A stretch of DNA of 32,385 bases from Candidatus Borkfalkia excrementavium (GTDB lineage: Bacteria > Bacillota > Clostridia > Christensenellales > Borkfalkiaceae), in contig DXCO01000031.1 of NCBI GenBank assembly GCA_019115945.1, positions 1 through 32,385 of the forward strand. The letters are read 5' to 3'. The first letter of the stretch is position 1; every line of letters starts with the position of its first letter. Both the position numbers and the translations under genes were made by a program. Shown here in pieces: positions 22,579 to 31,775 of this stretch. The notes beneath the pieces were generated by a model. That model saw only the letters and a program-made list of their open reading frames with translations. It had not been told where the DNA came from and did not search any database.

Positions 22579-24462
22579 ATGCTGCTGAACGCGGAAAATG
22601 TAATCTTCGGGTACGACGACAAAATTATATTGGACAAGGTTTCCTTTACCGTGAACGAAGGAGAGCGGATCGGCTTTATCGGCGCGAACGGAGAGGGCAA
22701 GACCACGCTTTTGCGCATTCTGACGGGGCAACTGATCCCCGACGCGGGCGCCGTCTATAAAAAGAGCGGATTGAAATGGGGTTACCTTGAACAGAACGGC
22801 GGTTTCGAGAGCGATGGCACCGTGTACGGCGAAATGCGGGCGGTGTTTTCGGACGTATTCGGCGCCATGGACAAACTGAGAGAAACGGAAAAGGCGCTCT
22901 CCCTTGCCCCGTTCGGCTCGGACGAATACAGGCGCCTTGCCGCCGCCTACGAGGGACTGGAAAAGAGGATCGCCGCGGCGGACGGCTACAATGCCGACGT
23001 CAAGATCAGGACGGTGCTCGGCGGCATGGGGTTTGAAAAGGCTTACGACCAGAAGATTTCCACCATGAGCGGCGGAGAAAAGACGCGGCTGAAACTGTGC
23101 CGCCTGCTTTTAGAAGAGCCCGAGATCCTGTTTTTGGACGAGCCGACCAACCATTTGGACGTAAAGACCCTCTTCTGGCTGGAAGATTACCTTTCTTCCT
23201 ATAAGGGGGCCATTTTTGCGGTCTCGCACGACCGTTATTTCCTTGACAGAACCGCGAACAAGATCTTCGAACTGGAAAACAGGCGCATCTTTTCCTATCG
23301 GGGCAATTATTCCAAATATAAAATCCTGAAGGCGGAGCGCATCGCTTACGAAGAAAAGGAATACGAAAAACAGCAGGAAGAGATCGCGTCGCTCAAAGAG
23401 TATATCGCAAAAAATATCGTGCGCGCCACGACGGCCAAGAGCGCGCAGTCGAGGGTGAAGAAACTGGAAAATATGGAAATGCTCGAAAAGCCCCTTCCCC
23501 CTCCCGCGCCTCCGCGCTTTTCCTTCGCGTTCACGGAAAACTGCTCAGAGGTCGCGCTGACGGCGACCGATCTTTCCCTTGCCGTCGGGGACAAAAAACT
23601 GTTCGGCGGCGCCGCGTTCGAAATAAGGCGGGGCGAAAAAGTTGCCGTGATCGGCGAAAACGGGACGGGCAAATCCACGCTGATCCGCACCGTCGTCGAG
23701 GGGAACGACCCCGCGATCAGGCGGGGAAGATACGTGAAGATCGGCTATTACGATCAGGAAAACGCGCGCATCGACCCGAACGAAACGGTGCTCGGCGCGC
23801 TTTGGCATAAACACACGTATATGAGCCAGACGCAGGCGAGAAGCCTTCTCGCGCAGGCAAAACTTTCGGAAGAGGACGTGGATAAAAGGGTATCCGCCCT
23901 TTCGGGAGGAGAGCGGGCAAAACTTTCGCTCGTTCTGCTCGAAGCGGAAAAAGCGAACTTTCTCATCCTCGACGAGCCGACAAACCACCTTGACCTTGCT
24001 GCAAGGGAGAGCCTTGAATCTGCGTTGAAAAATTTTGAGGGGACCCTGCTGTTCGTTTCGCACGACCGCTATTTTATACAGAATCTCGCGGACAAGATCA
24101 TCGAGATCGAGGGCGGCAAAGTGACCGAATTCAAGGGTACGTATGACGAATTTACCGACCGGAAGCGGGCGGACGATGCGCGGCGGGCGCAGATCTTGCA
24201 GGCGGAACAGCCGGAAAAAAACGCGCAGTCTTCCTACCGCTCCAAAGCGGACCGCGCGCAGGAAGCCAAGCGCAAACAGCGCGTGCGTGAACTGGAAGAA
24301 AAAATTTCCGTCTGCGAAGCGGAGATCGATTCGATCAACGCCGAGATCGCGAAGCCGGAAATTGCGTCCGACTATAAACTGCTCGGCGAAAAGTGCGCCC
24401 GTCTGGACGCGCTGCACCGAGAGGCGGACGCGCTGTACGCCGAGTATGAAAAACTGATTTAA
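22579..24462 (+). CDS. ABC-F family ribosome-associated ATPase
   Basis: A 627-residue protein with two ABC ATPase domains and no membrane segments. Domain 1 has Walker A GANGEGKTT (35-43), signature MSGGEKTRLKL and Walker B ILFLDEPTNHLD. Domain 2 has GENGTGKST, LSGGERAKLSL and ILDEPTNHLD. The linker of about 80 residues between them is charged and helical, as in ribosome-binding ABC-F factors. A C-terminal coiled coil follows domain 2 (about 520-627). The start could be ATG 22579 or GTG 22570; I prefer 22579, with GGGTG upstream. Members act in translation or protection from ribosome-targeting antibiotics; which one cannot be told here. Confidence 0.92.
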   Translation: MLLNAENVIFGYDDKIILDKVSFTVNEGERIGFIGANGEGKTTLLRILTGQLIPDAGAVYKKSGLKWGYLEQNGGFESDGTVYGEMRAVFSDVFGAMDKLRETEKALSLAPFGSDEYRRLAAAYEGLEKRIAAADGYNADVKIRTVLGGMGFEKAYDQKISTMSGGEKTRLKLCRLLLEEPEILFLDEPTNHLDVKTLFWLEDYLSSYKGAIFAVSHDRYFLDRTANKIFELENRRIFSYRGNYSKYKILKAERIAYEEKEYEKQQEEIASLKEYIAKNIVRATTAKSAQSRVKKLENMEMLEKPLPPPAPPRFSFAFTENCSEVALTATDLSLAVGDKKLFGGAAFEIRRGEKVAVIGENGTGKSTLIRTVVEGNDPAIRRGRYVKIGYYDQENARIDPNETVLGALWHKHTYMSQTQARSLLAQAKLSEEDVDKRVSALSGGERAKLSLVLLEAEKANFLILDEPTNHLDLAARESLESALKNFEGTLLFVSHDRYFIQNLADKIIEIEGGKVTEFKGTYDEFTDRKRADDARRAQILQAEQPEKNAQSSYRSKADRAQEAKRKQRVRELEEKISVCEAEIDSINAEIAKPEIASDYKLLGEKCARLDALHREADALYAEYEKLI

Positions 24463-24550
24463 CACGCATTTCACGTCCCTCCTTTGCCCGCAATGCGGAC
24501 GGAGAAGGGGCATTTTATGCCTTTGCGCGATCGATTTTTGCATTATGATT

Positions 24551-24601
24551 AAAACCGTGCAAATATGGGAATAAATTTTCAAACGGCGGTTTTCTTTTTT
24601 T
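24551..24601 (+). terminator. Weak candidate terminator of the ABC-F gene
   Basis: A seven-base stem (24551-24557 with 24587-24593) around a long 29-nt loop is followed by CTTTTTTT. The weak stem and long loop make this uncertain. Confidence 0.35.
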
Positions 24602-24714
24602 GTCGAAAAGAAAAGAATGATCACATTTCGTACAAAAACAGTATCTTTTTTACAGAACAAACACAATTGCCGTTGAATCCTTCACATTTTTCAGGAAAAT
24701 CCATCATAAAAGCG

Positions 24715-24723
24715 TGGTATAAT
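24715..24723 (+). promoter_or_regulatory. Extended -10 promoter of the polysaccharide operon
   Basis: TGGTATAAT (24715-24723) is an extended -10 element. No good -35 box is seen at 16-18 bp. It lies 37 nt before the first start codon. Confidence 0.7.
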
Positions 24724-24760
24724 GGGCGCATAAAATATCAGAGCCGGAGAAAAAAGTATC

Positions 24761-25459
24761 ATGAACAGAATTTATATACGGACAAAATACGCGATCGATT
24801 TTTTCTTCGCGTTGCTCGCGCTGGCGGTCGCAAGCCCGCTTTTGCTCGCGGTGGCGGTGGCGATCAAGGCGGAAGACGGCGGGCAGGTGTTTTTCAAACA
24901 AATCCGCACGGGTAAATACGGAAAAAAATTTTATTGTTATAAATTCCGCTCCATGAAAGGGACGGACGTCGCGTTCGACAAGCGCAATCCCGTCATCTCC
25001 GAACAGAATGCAAACCTGACGAAGGTGGGCAGGTTCATCCGCAAATTCAAGATCGACGAATTGCCCCAACTGATCAATATCGTAAAGGGCGACATGTGTT
25101 TTGTGGCACCGAGGCCCCTGCTCCCCGTATACGATTCCGACTATAAGGATTGGGAACTGGTGAAATTTACCGTTCGGCCAGGCCTTACGGGGCTCGGGCA
25201 GGTGAACGGGAACGGGTATCTTTCCATTGAAGACCGCAAATACTATGACGTGTATTATGCGATGCACGCATCCCCCCTGCTCGATCTGAAAATACTTTTC
25301 AAGACGGCCGCGGTGCTGTTTGCGGGGGAGAAAAAGTTTTTCAATCCCGTCATGCCGGAAGAGTACGAAACCTTAAAGAGGGAGGTCAAGAAGAAATTTA
25401 CTCCCGATCCGCAGACGTTTGCACAACTTTCCGGCGCGGAAAACGAGTGGCGGCCATGA
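24761..25459 (+). CDS. Initiating sugar transferase (short monotopic polyprenyl-phosphate phosphoglycosyltransferase)
   Basis: A 232-residue bacterial sugar transferase that puts the first sugar-phosphate on undecaprenyl phosphate. One N-terminal hydrophobic segment (about 10-35) precedes the catalytic core with KFRSM (61-65), DELPQL (99-104), APRP (116-119, family VGPRP) and RPGLTGLGQVNG (139-150). The four-helix N-terminal domain of WbaP/WcaJ is missing, so this is the minimal PglC-like form. GGAG lies upstream of the ATG. It is the first gene of a five-gene coupled operon. The sugar donor is unknown. Confidence 0.9.
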   Translation: MNRIYIRTKYAIDFFFALLALAVASPLLLAVAVAIKAEDGGQVFFKQIRTGKYGKKFYCYKFRSMKGTDVAFDKRNPVISEQNANLTKVGRFIRKFKIDELPQLINIVKGDMCFVAPRPLLPVYDSDYKDWELVKFTVRPGLTGLGQVNGNGYLSIEDRKYYDVYYAMHASPLLDLKILFKTAAVLFAGEKKFFNPVMPEEYETLKREVKKKFTPDPQTFAQLSGAENEWRP

Positions 25460-26547
25460 ACGACAACAGAATCAAAGTTTTACAGATCATCGGCAACGCC
25501 CGCCTCGGCGGCGTTGCCTCTTGTTTGATGAATTACTTCCGTTTTGCGGATACGGATAAATTCAGATTCGACTTCGCGACTTACGGAGAAAGCCCCCTCG
25601 ACGAACGGGTGAAAGAGATCGATCCCTCTTCGCGCATCTTCCATATCCCCTCTTTTGAAAAAAATTTTTTCAAATCGATGCGCGAGATCGGGCGCGTCTG
25701 CCGCACGGAAAAATACGGCATCGTCCATTCGCACATGACCACCCTGTCCGCCTTTGCCCTTCCGCCTGCGGCGAAAGCGGGCGTGCCTGTCAGGATCTGT
25801 CACGCGCACAGCGCCTTCGATAAAAATTCGGACCGGTATCTGTTCAAAAAGATCCTGCGGCCGTTCGCGGCAAAGCGCGCGACGCATCTGATGGCGTGCA
25901 GCGCGCATGCGGCAAAAAACCTGTTCCGCACGCGCGCGGACGAGGCCTTTCTGCTGCCGAACGCCATAGACGGGGCGCATTTTGCCTGTTCCGCGCAGGA
26001 ACACTTCGAGGCGAAAAGGAAATGCGGCCTCGAAGGCAGGACCATCCTGTTCGTAGGCAGATTTGCCTTTGCAAAAAACCTGTTCTTTTTGCTCGACGCC
26101 TTCGCGCTGGCGCGAAGGCAGCGGCAGATGACGCTGCTTTTGGTCGGAGACGGAGAACACCGACCCGCCCTCGAAAACGCCGTACGCGAAAAGGGACTGG
26201 AACAGAGCGTGAGGCTGATCCCGCCCGCCGACCCTGCCGTTTGGTACAAGGCCGCAGATCTGTTCTGCCTTCCCTCCCGCTACGAAGGATTGGGCATGGC
26301 GGCGATCGAGGCGCAGGCGGCGGGCCTTCCGTGCATCTTTTCGGACGCCGTGCCGAAAGAGGCGGATATTTCCAAAAAGAGCATCTTTCTGCCTTTGGAC
26401 GAAGTCCGTTGGGCGGACGCCATGCTCAAAGACAGACCCCGCCACCCTGACGGCGACAAAGCCCTGCTCAGGGCGGGATACGAGATCAGAAAAGAAGCGC
26501 ACCTTTTGACCGATTTTTATGAAAAAGCGCTCGGAGAGAGAATATGA
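25456..26547 (+). CDS. Glycosyltransferase family 4 (GT-B)
   Basis: A 363-residue retaining GT4 enzyme. The GT-B fold shows an N-terminal IIGNARLGGVASCLMNYF donor-side loop (11-28), FVGRFAFAKN (199-208) opening the C-terminal domain, and the E-x7-E motif with Glu277 and Glu285 (EGLGMAAIE). The start at 25456 overlaps the sugar-transferase stop as ATGA; an upstream GTG is less likely. It likely extends the lipid-linked saccharide with an activated sugar in the cytoplasm. The sugar is not predictable. Confidence 0.9.
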   Translation: MNDNRIKVLQIIGNARLGGVASCLMNYFRFADTDKFRFDFATYGESPLDERVKEIDPSSRIFHIPSFEKNFFKSMREIGRVCRTEKYGIVHSHMTTLSAFALPPAAKAGVPVRICHAHSAFDKNSDRYLFKKILRPFAAKRATHLMACSAHAAKNLFRTRADEAFLLPNAIDGAHFACSAQEHFEAKRKCGLEGRTILFVGRFAFAKNLFFLLDAFALARRQRQMTLLLVGDGEHRPALENAVREKGLEQSVRLIPPADPAVWYKAADLFCLPSRYEGLGMAAIEAQAAGLPCIFSDAVPKEADISKKSIFLPLDEVRWADAMLKDRPRHPDGDKALLRAGYEIRKEAHLLTDFYEKALGERI

Positions 26548-27353
26548 TTTCCGTGATCATGGGCGTTTACAACGCCGAAAAGACGGTGCTGCGCGCCGCC
26601 GAAAGCATTCTTGCGGAGCAGGAAGAACTTGAACTTATTCTTATAGACGACGCCAGCACGGACGGAACGCCGGACGTGCTGGGCGCACTGAAAGAGAGGG
26701 ATGCCAGAGTCTTGCTGCTGCGCAACGACCAAAACCGCGGACTCGCATACTCGCTCAACGCGGGGCTGCATGTCGCGCGCGGAGAATTCATCGCCCGCAT
26801 GGATGCGGACGATTTTTCGCATGCCGGCAGACTTGCGGCACAGAAAAAATTCCTCGAAGAAAATCCTTCCTACGCTTTTGTAGGGAGCGCGGCAAACCTT
26901 GCCGAACAGGGCAAGATCTACGGGCGCCGTTCCTTTCCCGCCGCGCCGGACGAAAAGGAACTGATCAGGCGGTGCCCTTTCATACACCCCTCGCTCATGT
27001 TCCGCGCCGAGGCGCTCAAACGCGTCGGCGGTTACCGCGACGCAAAATTCACCTGCCGCTGCGAAGATTACGACCTGTACTTTCGGCTTTACAAACAAAA
27101 ATTAATCGGGTATAATATACGGGATGCGCTCATCGACTATGAAGAAAAGCGGGGCGATGCGTCCAAACATACCGCAAAGACGCGGCTGAACGAATTCAAG
27201 GTGCGCGTGAAGGGAAGCCTTTCCCTCGGCAAGCCGCTCGGCGCTCTGATCGCATTCCGCTGCCTGCTGCTCATGGTCATGCCGAAAAAAATGTATATAA
27301 AGCTGAAAAATAAAAAAGCGGAGAAGGTTGCCGATGCAGACAATCAAGTATGA
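26544..27353 (+). CDS. Glycosyltransferase family 2 (GT-A)
   Basis: A 269-residue GT2 enzyme starting MISVIMGVYNAEKTV, with LILIDDASTDGTP (31-43) and the metal-binding DADD (87-90). A later HPSLMFRAE and ARG/Lys-rich C-terminus fit a peripheral inverting transferase. It overlaps the preceding GT4 gene as ATGA, and its end overlaps the next gene by about 20 nt, so the operon is tightly coupled. It probably adds another sugar to the repeat or polymer. The sugar is not predictable from the sequence. Confidence 0.9.
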   Translation: MISVIMGVYNAEKTVLRAAESILAEQEELELILIDDASTDGTPDVLGALKERDARVLLLRNDQNRGLAYSLNAGLHVARGEFIARMDADDFSHAGRLAAQKKFLEENPSYAFVGSAANLAEQGKIYGRRSFPAAPDEKELIRRCPFIHPSLMFRAEALKRVGGYRDAKFTCRCEDYDLYFRLYKQKLIGYNIRDALIDYEEKRGDASKHTAKTRLNEFKVRVKGSLSLGKPLGALIAFRCLLLMVMPKKMYIKLKNKKAEKVADADNQV

Positions 27354-28140
27354 CAGAACGCGCGAGTTGCGGCAAAGGGCTTTCCTTTTGAGCATGCTCG
27401 TGCGCAGAAATATCAAAAATCAATACTACCGCTCCTTTATCGGGGTGCTGTGGACAGTGCTCAACCCCCTTCTGAACATGCTCGTCATGGCGTTCGTCTT
27501 TTCCATGATCTTCGGAAGACAGGGCATGGAGATCGATTATTCCGTCTATATCCTGTCGGGTAATATCATTTTCGGGGTCATGCGCTCCTCCACTTCGGGG
27601 TCGCTGCCCTGCCTGGTCAACCAGCGGGACATGCTGCAAAAAACGAAAGTTTCCATTGCGCTCTTCCCCACGGCGAACGTGCTCTCTTCATTGGTCACGT
27701 TCGGTTTTTCCTTCATCGCCCTGATCATTGTCATGTTTGTGCGCTGGCTGGCGGGCGCTTATACCTTCTGTTGGGAAACGCTGCTCATCCTGACCACTCT
27801 GCCCGCGCTCACGCTGTTTTCACTCGGGATCTCTTATTTCCTGAGCACGCTTTACGTATTCTTCCGAGATATAAAGCATATATACAGCGTCATTCTCACC
27901 CTTTGGACGTATCTTACGCCCTTGTTTTATACGGTGAGTGCGCTCAAAAACCCCGCCGTTTCGAAATTTATGGTCTTCAATCCGATGTTCCACTACGTCG
28001 AAACATTCCGGGACATGCTGGCGGGGCGCATCCCCACGGGGGTGGAATATCTTTTCTGCTACGGGTTCGCCTTCCTTTCGCTCGCGATCGGTTGGCTGTT
28101 CCTGCGCGCGGTCAAAAACAAGATCGCCGCGCAGTTGTGA
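27334..28140 (+). CDS. ABC-2 polysaccharide/teichoic-acid export permease (Wzm/TagG-like)
   Basis: A 268-residue membrane protein of the ABC-2 type. The N-terminal amphipathic part RRNIKNQYYRSFIGVLWTVLNPL is typical of Wzm/TagG exporters. About six helices follow (near 36-55, 63-80, 108-135, 142-165, 175-195, 236-258). The ATG at 27334 is preferred over an upstream TTG because GGAG lies about 10 nt before it. With the next gene it forms the flippase that exports the lipid-linked polymer. It overlaps the GT2 gene end by about 20 nt. Confidence 0.9.
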   Translation: MQTIKYDRTRELRQRAFLLSMLVRRNIKNQYYRSFIGVLWTVLNPLLNMLVMAFVFSMIFGRQGMEIDYSVYILSGNIIFGVMRSSTSGSLPCLVNQRDMLQKTKVSIALFPTANVLSSLVTFGFSFIALIIVMFVRWLAGAYTFCWETLLILTTLPALTLFSLGISYFLSTLYVFFRDIKHIYSVILTLWTYLTPLFYTVSALKNPAVSKFMVFNPMFHYVETFRDMLAGRIPTGVEYLFCYGFAFLSLAIGWLFLRAVKNKIAAQL

Positions 28141-28148
28141 GGTGAAAT

Positions 28149-28931
28149 ATGGAAGAAACGAAACCCGCCGCGGCGGAAAAGGCACCGGACGAAGGGGAGA
28201 TCCTGATGGACGTACAAAACGTCTCCATGGCGTTCAACCGCTACGAAGTGGGCGTAAATTCCCTGAAAGAACTTGTCGTGCGTGCATTTAAGCGCAATCT
28301 GAAAAAAAATAAATTCGAATGCCTGAAACAAGTGGGCTTTTCCATCAGAAAGGGAGAGGCGGTCGCCCTGATCGGCAGAAACGGCGCGGGGAAGAGCACC
28401 CTGTTAAAGATCGTTTCGGGGATCCTGAAACCGTCCGGGGGCAGCGTCGTCTGCAACGGCAGGATCACGCCCCTGCTGCGATTGGGCGCGGGATTCGACG
28501 GCAACGCGACGGGGCTGGAAAACATCTACCTCAACGCCGCCATCCTCGGCTATACCAAGCGCGAGATCGACGAAAAACTGCCTGACATACTCGGTTTTGC
28601 GGAATTGGGAGATTTTATCAATTCCCCCATCAAAACGTATTCGTCGGGCATGATGGCGCGGCTTGGATTTTCCATCGCCGTGAATATGGAATCGGAAATT
28701 CTGCTCATCGACGAAATTTTAGCCGTCGGAGACATTGCGTTCAACAAAAAATGCTATCAGAAACTGGACGAACTCAGGGCAAAGGGCCTGACATTTCTCA
28801 TCGTTTCGCACAGCGAATCGGTCAAACGGTACTGCACGCGCGCCATCTGGCTGGATAAAGGCGTCGTACGGGAAGACGGGAACATCGACGAGGTTTTTAC
28901 CCATTATAAAAAGATGATGACCAACGAATAA
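28149..28931 (+). CDS. ABC ATPase of polysaccharide export (short Wzt/TagH-like)
   Basis: A 260-residue ATPase. Walker A is GRNGAGKST (76-84), the signature YSSGM (164-168), Walker B ILLIDE (184-189) and the switch His221. The segment LLRLGAGFDGNATGLENIYLNAAILG (about 110-134) is typical of Wzt/TagH. The protein stops after the ATPase domain, lacking the C-terminal carbohydrate-binding domain of O9a-type Wzt, so chain-end recognition is not expected. It partners the permease 8 nt upstream. GAGGTG precedes the ATG. A strong terminator follows. Confidence 0.91.
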   Translation: MEETKPAAAEKAPDEGEILMDVQNVSMAFNRYEVGVNSLKELVVRAFKRNLKKNKFECLKQVGFSIRKGEAVALIGRNGAGKSTLLKIVSGILKPSGGSVVCNGRITPLLRLGAGFDGNATGLENIYLNAAILGYTKREIDEKLPDILGFAELGDFINSPIKTYSSGMMARLGFSIAVNMESEILLIDEILAVGDIAFNKKCYQKLDELRAKGLTFLIVSHSESVKRYCTRAIWLDKGVVREDGNIDEVFTHYKKMMTNE

Positions 28932-28936
28932 GATAT

Positions 28937-28968
28937 AAAAGGGCCGCCCGAAATCGGGCGGCCCTTTT
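28937..28968. terminator. Bidirectional terminator at the end of the polysaccharide operon
   Basis: AAAAGGGCCGCCCGA (28937-28951) pairs with its complement (28954-28968) around a short loop, with A and T runs on both sides. It serves the plus-strand operon and the convergent ligase gene. Confidence 0.92.
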
Positions 28969-28994
28969 ATGAAAACAGATTTTTTGCGCAAAAC

Positions 28995-30521
28995 TCAGAA
29001 CTTTCCTTCCGTCGGAACGGGAGAAGGGACAAGATCTTTTTTCTCCTTCGGATCGTCCGCTCCTCTCTTTTCCTCCGCGCGAGACCATTCGGCGGAAAGC
29101 AGAAAAACAGAATATACCATCGCGGGGAAAATATGAAAAATGTGATTGTCCAAAAGGCTGGTGCCGAGGATAGCCGCGATCACAGCGAGGGAAAACAACT
29201 TTTCCGTTGCAGGCTTTTTTCCGGCGCATAGACGGAGCAGTTCAAAAAGATGGAACGCGAGCGCCGCCGCCCCTGCCGCGCCGCAACTTGCGAGCATCTG
29301 GACAAACAGATTGTGATACATGTCCGGAAAGACAAAATTCACGATATCGTACGACCAGTCGGGCGCGATCGGCTCGTAAAACCCTACGCCGAAAAGGGGC
29401 GCGCGCAAAAAATTTTTCACACCGCTTTTCCAGATGAAAAAGCGGTCGGAATCGTCGAATCCGCGCTCGAACAGCACGGCAAAAATTTCTCGGATCCGTT
29501 CCCGAAAGAGAACCGACGCCAGAAGGGCGACAAAAAGCGCGGCAAGATTGAAAATGCGGAAAAACAGGCGATGCGGAGATGGTTTCACGCTCAGATACAC
29601 GAGGATACAGAGCAGGATCGCCCCGCCCACGAGCATGGAAGATCGGCTTTGCGTGAGGCATACACCGCCGAAAAAAAGAAAGCCGAGCACGTAAAAGATG
29701 CATCCGCGGCGGCGGACGGCGGCAAGATAGAAGCACGCGGGGCAGAACATGGCCAGCATGCCGCCGATATTGTTGCTCATCCCCCACCCGACCAGAACGA
29801 GGTCTTTATCGATGGTGCCGCCCGAATATGCGCCTTCGACAAAGAGCGCCCATAAAAGTTGCGCGAAAATCACACCGCAGGCGAACACCAAATTCACGGC
29901 GAGATATTCCGTGAGCCCCGCGCGCGTACGCAGTGTGGAAAAGAAAAAGATATACAGCCCGAACAGAGAGAGGGCGACCGCCGCCCCGAGCAGGAGATCG
30001 AAAACGGTATAATCGGCAAAGAATGCGCCGTTCAGAAGGAGCGCGACGGTAAGAAAGAGCGCAGACCATCGGAAATTTCCGTCAGACCTGAAAAAATTGC
30101 GCTCGGCGCCGAACACAACAAGGCGGAACGCATATGCCGCTAAAACGACTGCGGCAAAAGCGCCCAGCACCGCGAGAACGTGCGGTTCCCCGAAATATCC
30201 GGACGGATCCTCTTCGGCGCGGGGAGAATGCATGAAACTTGTGGAGTACACGGCCAGAAGCGCGGGCACGAGCGCGGGTTTCGTATCGGGCGAAAACAGC
30301 GCAATGAACGCGAGCGCCGCCCCCGTAAAAATATAAAAAGGGATCTCTCCGCCCGTAAGCGAACAGATCAGCGTGAGGAACGCATACGCCGCGGGCCAGA
30401 AAGGCCCTTCAAAAAAGAGAACGATCCTGCGCAGGGCAGGTTTTTGCGCCGCCTTTTGCAACGCTCGGGCAAGTGTGCGCCGCCCCGTTTTGCGGGGCGA
30501 TTCGGCAGAAATTTCAATCAT
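28995..30521 (-). CDS. O-antigen ligase/polymerase-like membrane protein (Wzy_C/WaaL type)
   Basis: A 508-residue polytopic protein with about eleven or twelve hydrophobic segments. The Wzy_C/WaaL-type region near 350-400 has DDSDRFFIWKSG, NFLRAPLFGVGFY and MYHNLFVQMLASCG, similar to the conserved periplasmic loop and its His. The cytoplasmic C-terminal tail is charged. In a Gram-positive-type cell it could ligate or polymerise a cell-wall polysaccharide made by the convergent operon. The ATG at 30521 lacks a ribosome site, and the -10 box ends 6 nt upstream, suggesting a leaderless mRNA. Confidence 0.83.
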   Translation of the reverse strand: MIEISAESPRKTGRRTLARALQKAAQKPALRRIVLFFEGPFWPAAYAFLTLICSLTGGEIPFYIFTGAALAFIALFSPDTKPALVPALLAVYSTSFMHSPRAEEDPSGYFGEPHVLAVLGAFAAVVLAAYAFRLVVFGAERNFFRSDGNFRWSALFLTVALLLNGAFFADYTVFDLLLGAAVALSLFGLYIFFFSTLRTRAGLTEYLAVNLVFACGVIFAQLLWALFVEGAYSGGTIDKDLVLVGWGMSNNIGGMLAMFCPACFYLAAVRRRGCIFYVLGFLFFGGVCLTQSRSSMLVGGAILLCILVYLSVKPSPHRLFFRIFNLAALFVALLASVLFRERIREIFAVLFERGFDDSDRFFIWKSGVKNFLRAPLFGVGFYEPIAPDWSYDIVNFVFPDMYHNLFVQMLASCGAAGAAALAFHLFELLRLCAGKKPATEKLFSLAVIAAILGTSLLDNHIFHIFPAMVYSVFLLSAEWSRAEEKRGADDPKEKKDLVPSPVPTEGKF

Positions 30522-30527
30522 AAAATC

Positions 30528-30556
30528 ACTATACCATTTTTTGCGATGCGGGGCAA
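30528..30556 (-). promoter_or_regulatory. Promoter of the ligase-like gene, apparently leaderless
   Basis: On the minus strand, TTGCCC (30551-30556) and TATAGT (30528-30533) are separated by 17 bp, with a TGG extension. The ATG at 30521 is at the expected first transcribed base. Confidence 0.7.
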
Positions 30557-30680
30557 CGGTTTATCGGGCAAAACTTGCGCTTTGCGGCAGATTTTAAGGG
30601 GATCTCCGCATAAAAAAGGAGGATTTTTGTCTGATTTTGCGTTTATTAAAATGAAAACGCGCAAAAGCCGCGGGGACCGA

Positions 30681-31769
30681 TCAGCCTTGCGCAAGAGACA
30701 GATACAGGGAGACGAGGCCGCGCGTCGTCTCTCCGTAATTGCGTGTCCCGGAAGGGATCCCGTTCGCCTTCAGAAAGAGATCGTTGAACCAGGAAGAAAT
30801 TTCGTCGATAATGCCGGAATACTGCCGGTAATGCTCCGACACGTTGCGGTATTCGAGCAGGACTTCGGGAGAAAGCCTGTCGCGAAGCGCAGAGTACGAC
30901 TCGTCGGGAAGCGCGTTCAAAAGATTGGACACGGCGGCCATCAGCCCGCTGTACGCAAGGTAATCGCTGCCCGAACGGATGCAGAGAACGTACGCGATCA
31001 GATTCGCTTCGTTTTCCATGGAAACGCCCTTCGCATGCGCCATCTCGTGCGCCATGGTTACGGGAAGATCGCAGGCGGGAATGTTTACGTTAACATTCGC
31101 TTCCGCATAAAAGGGAAAATAAATGCCCGTAATGCCAAGATAACTCATCGGGACGGACAAGACGACCTGTTTCGGCCGCACTTCAAAGCCGGCAAAATAC
31201 GACGAACCCAAGGATTGATATTCTTCGTTCAGAATATCGGCAAGTTCGTCAAACGAACAGTCCGCAACGACGTTCCCCTTCTCGTCCCGTTCGAGTTTTG
31301 CCGACGTTTGATTGAGCATATCCACAAAATATTCTGCCGCCGCATAGACGTTCTCTTCCGTGACCTGCACCTGCGGGAGGCCGAGCGCAGGAAAAAGATC
31401 TCCGCGATTATAGAGCGGCGCATATAATACGCCGAAGGCGAGCAACACCGCCAGCCCGAACATGACGAGGCGATACAGCCATCTTCCCGCCCGCGCAAAC
31501 CGTTTTTTGCATAACAGAAGGATAACGCCCGCGGCATACGCGACCCCCGCGACGATCAAAAGCACTGCCGTCCATTCGTAGAAGGAGACGGCAATAAAAT
31601 TGGTGATGCGCCCGATCAAAAAACTTATCCAGCGCGTGATGCCGCGCGCGAAAACGTATTCCGCAAAGACGGGGATATTCCCCAACGCGAAAACGGCGAG
31701 CGTACACAGCGCAAATATACAGAATTTTTGCGGCCGCGGCATGCGGCGGCGGGCATTCAGAAGTTCCAT
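30681..31769 (-). CDS. DUF3810-like membrane protein with HExxH metallopeptidase motif
   Basis: A 362-residue protein of the DUF3810 type. Three hydrophobic segments (about 15-35, 62-88 and 99-118) precede a soluble part with HEMAH (241-245) and EANLIAY (254-260), the arrangement of a gluzincin-like zinc site (HExxH then Glu). The segment GFEVRPKQVVLSVPMSYLGITGIYFPF precedes it. The start at 31769 is chosen because a TATAAT box ends exactly 6 nt upstream and the longer frame has no promoter or ribosome site. No SD sequence is present. The substrate and cellular role are unknown; a membrane-bound protease is a reasonable inference. Confidence 0.75.
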   Translation of the reverse strand: MELLNARRRMPRPQKFCIFALCTLAVFALGNIPVFAEYVFARGITRWISFLIGRITNFIAVSFYEWTAVLLIVAGVAYAAGVILLLCKKRFARAGRWLYRLVMFGLAVLLAFGVLYAPLYNRGDLFPALGLPQVQVTEENVYAAAEYFVDMLNQTSAKLERDEKGNVVADCSFDELADILNEEYQSLGSSYFAGFEVRPKQVVLSVPMSYLGITGIYFPFYAEANVNVNIPACDLPVTMAHEMAHAKGVSMENEANLIAYVLCIRSGSDYLAYSGLMAAVSNLLNALPDESYSALRDRLSPEVLLEYRNVSEHYRQYSGIIDEISSWFNDLFLKANGIPSGTRNYGETTRGLVSLYLSLAQG

Positions 31770-31775
31770 GCTTTT

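Larger units (their letters stand above)
24463..24760. other. Intergenic region between the ABC-F gene and the polysaccharide operon
   Basis: 298 bp without a supported gene. AAAACCG (24551-24557) can pair with CGGTTTT (24587-24593) ahead of a T-run (24595-24601), a weak terminator candidate because its loop is 29 nt. The rest is AT-rich up to the extended -10 promoter near 24718. Confidence 0.5.
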
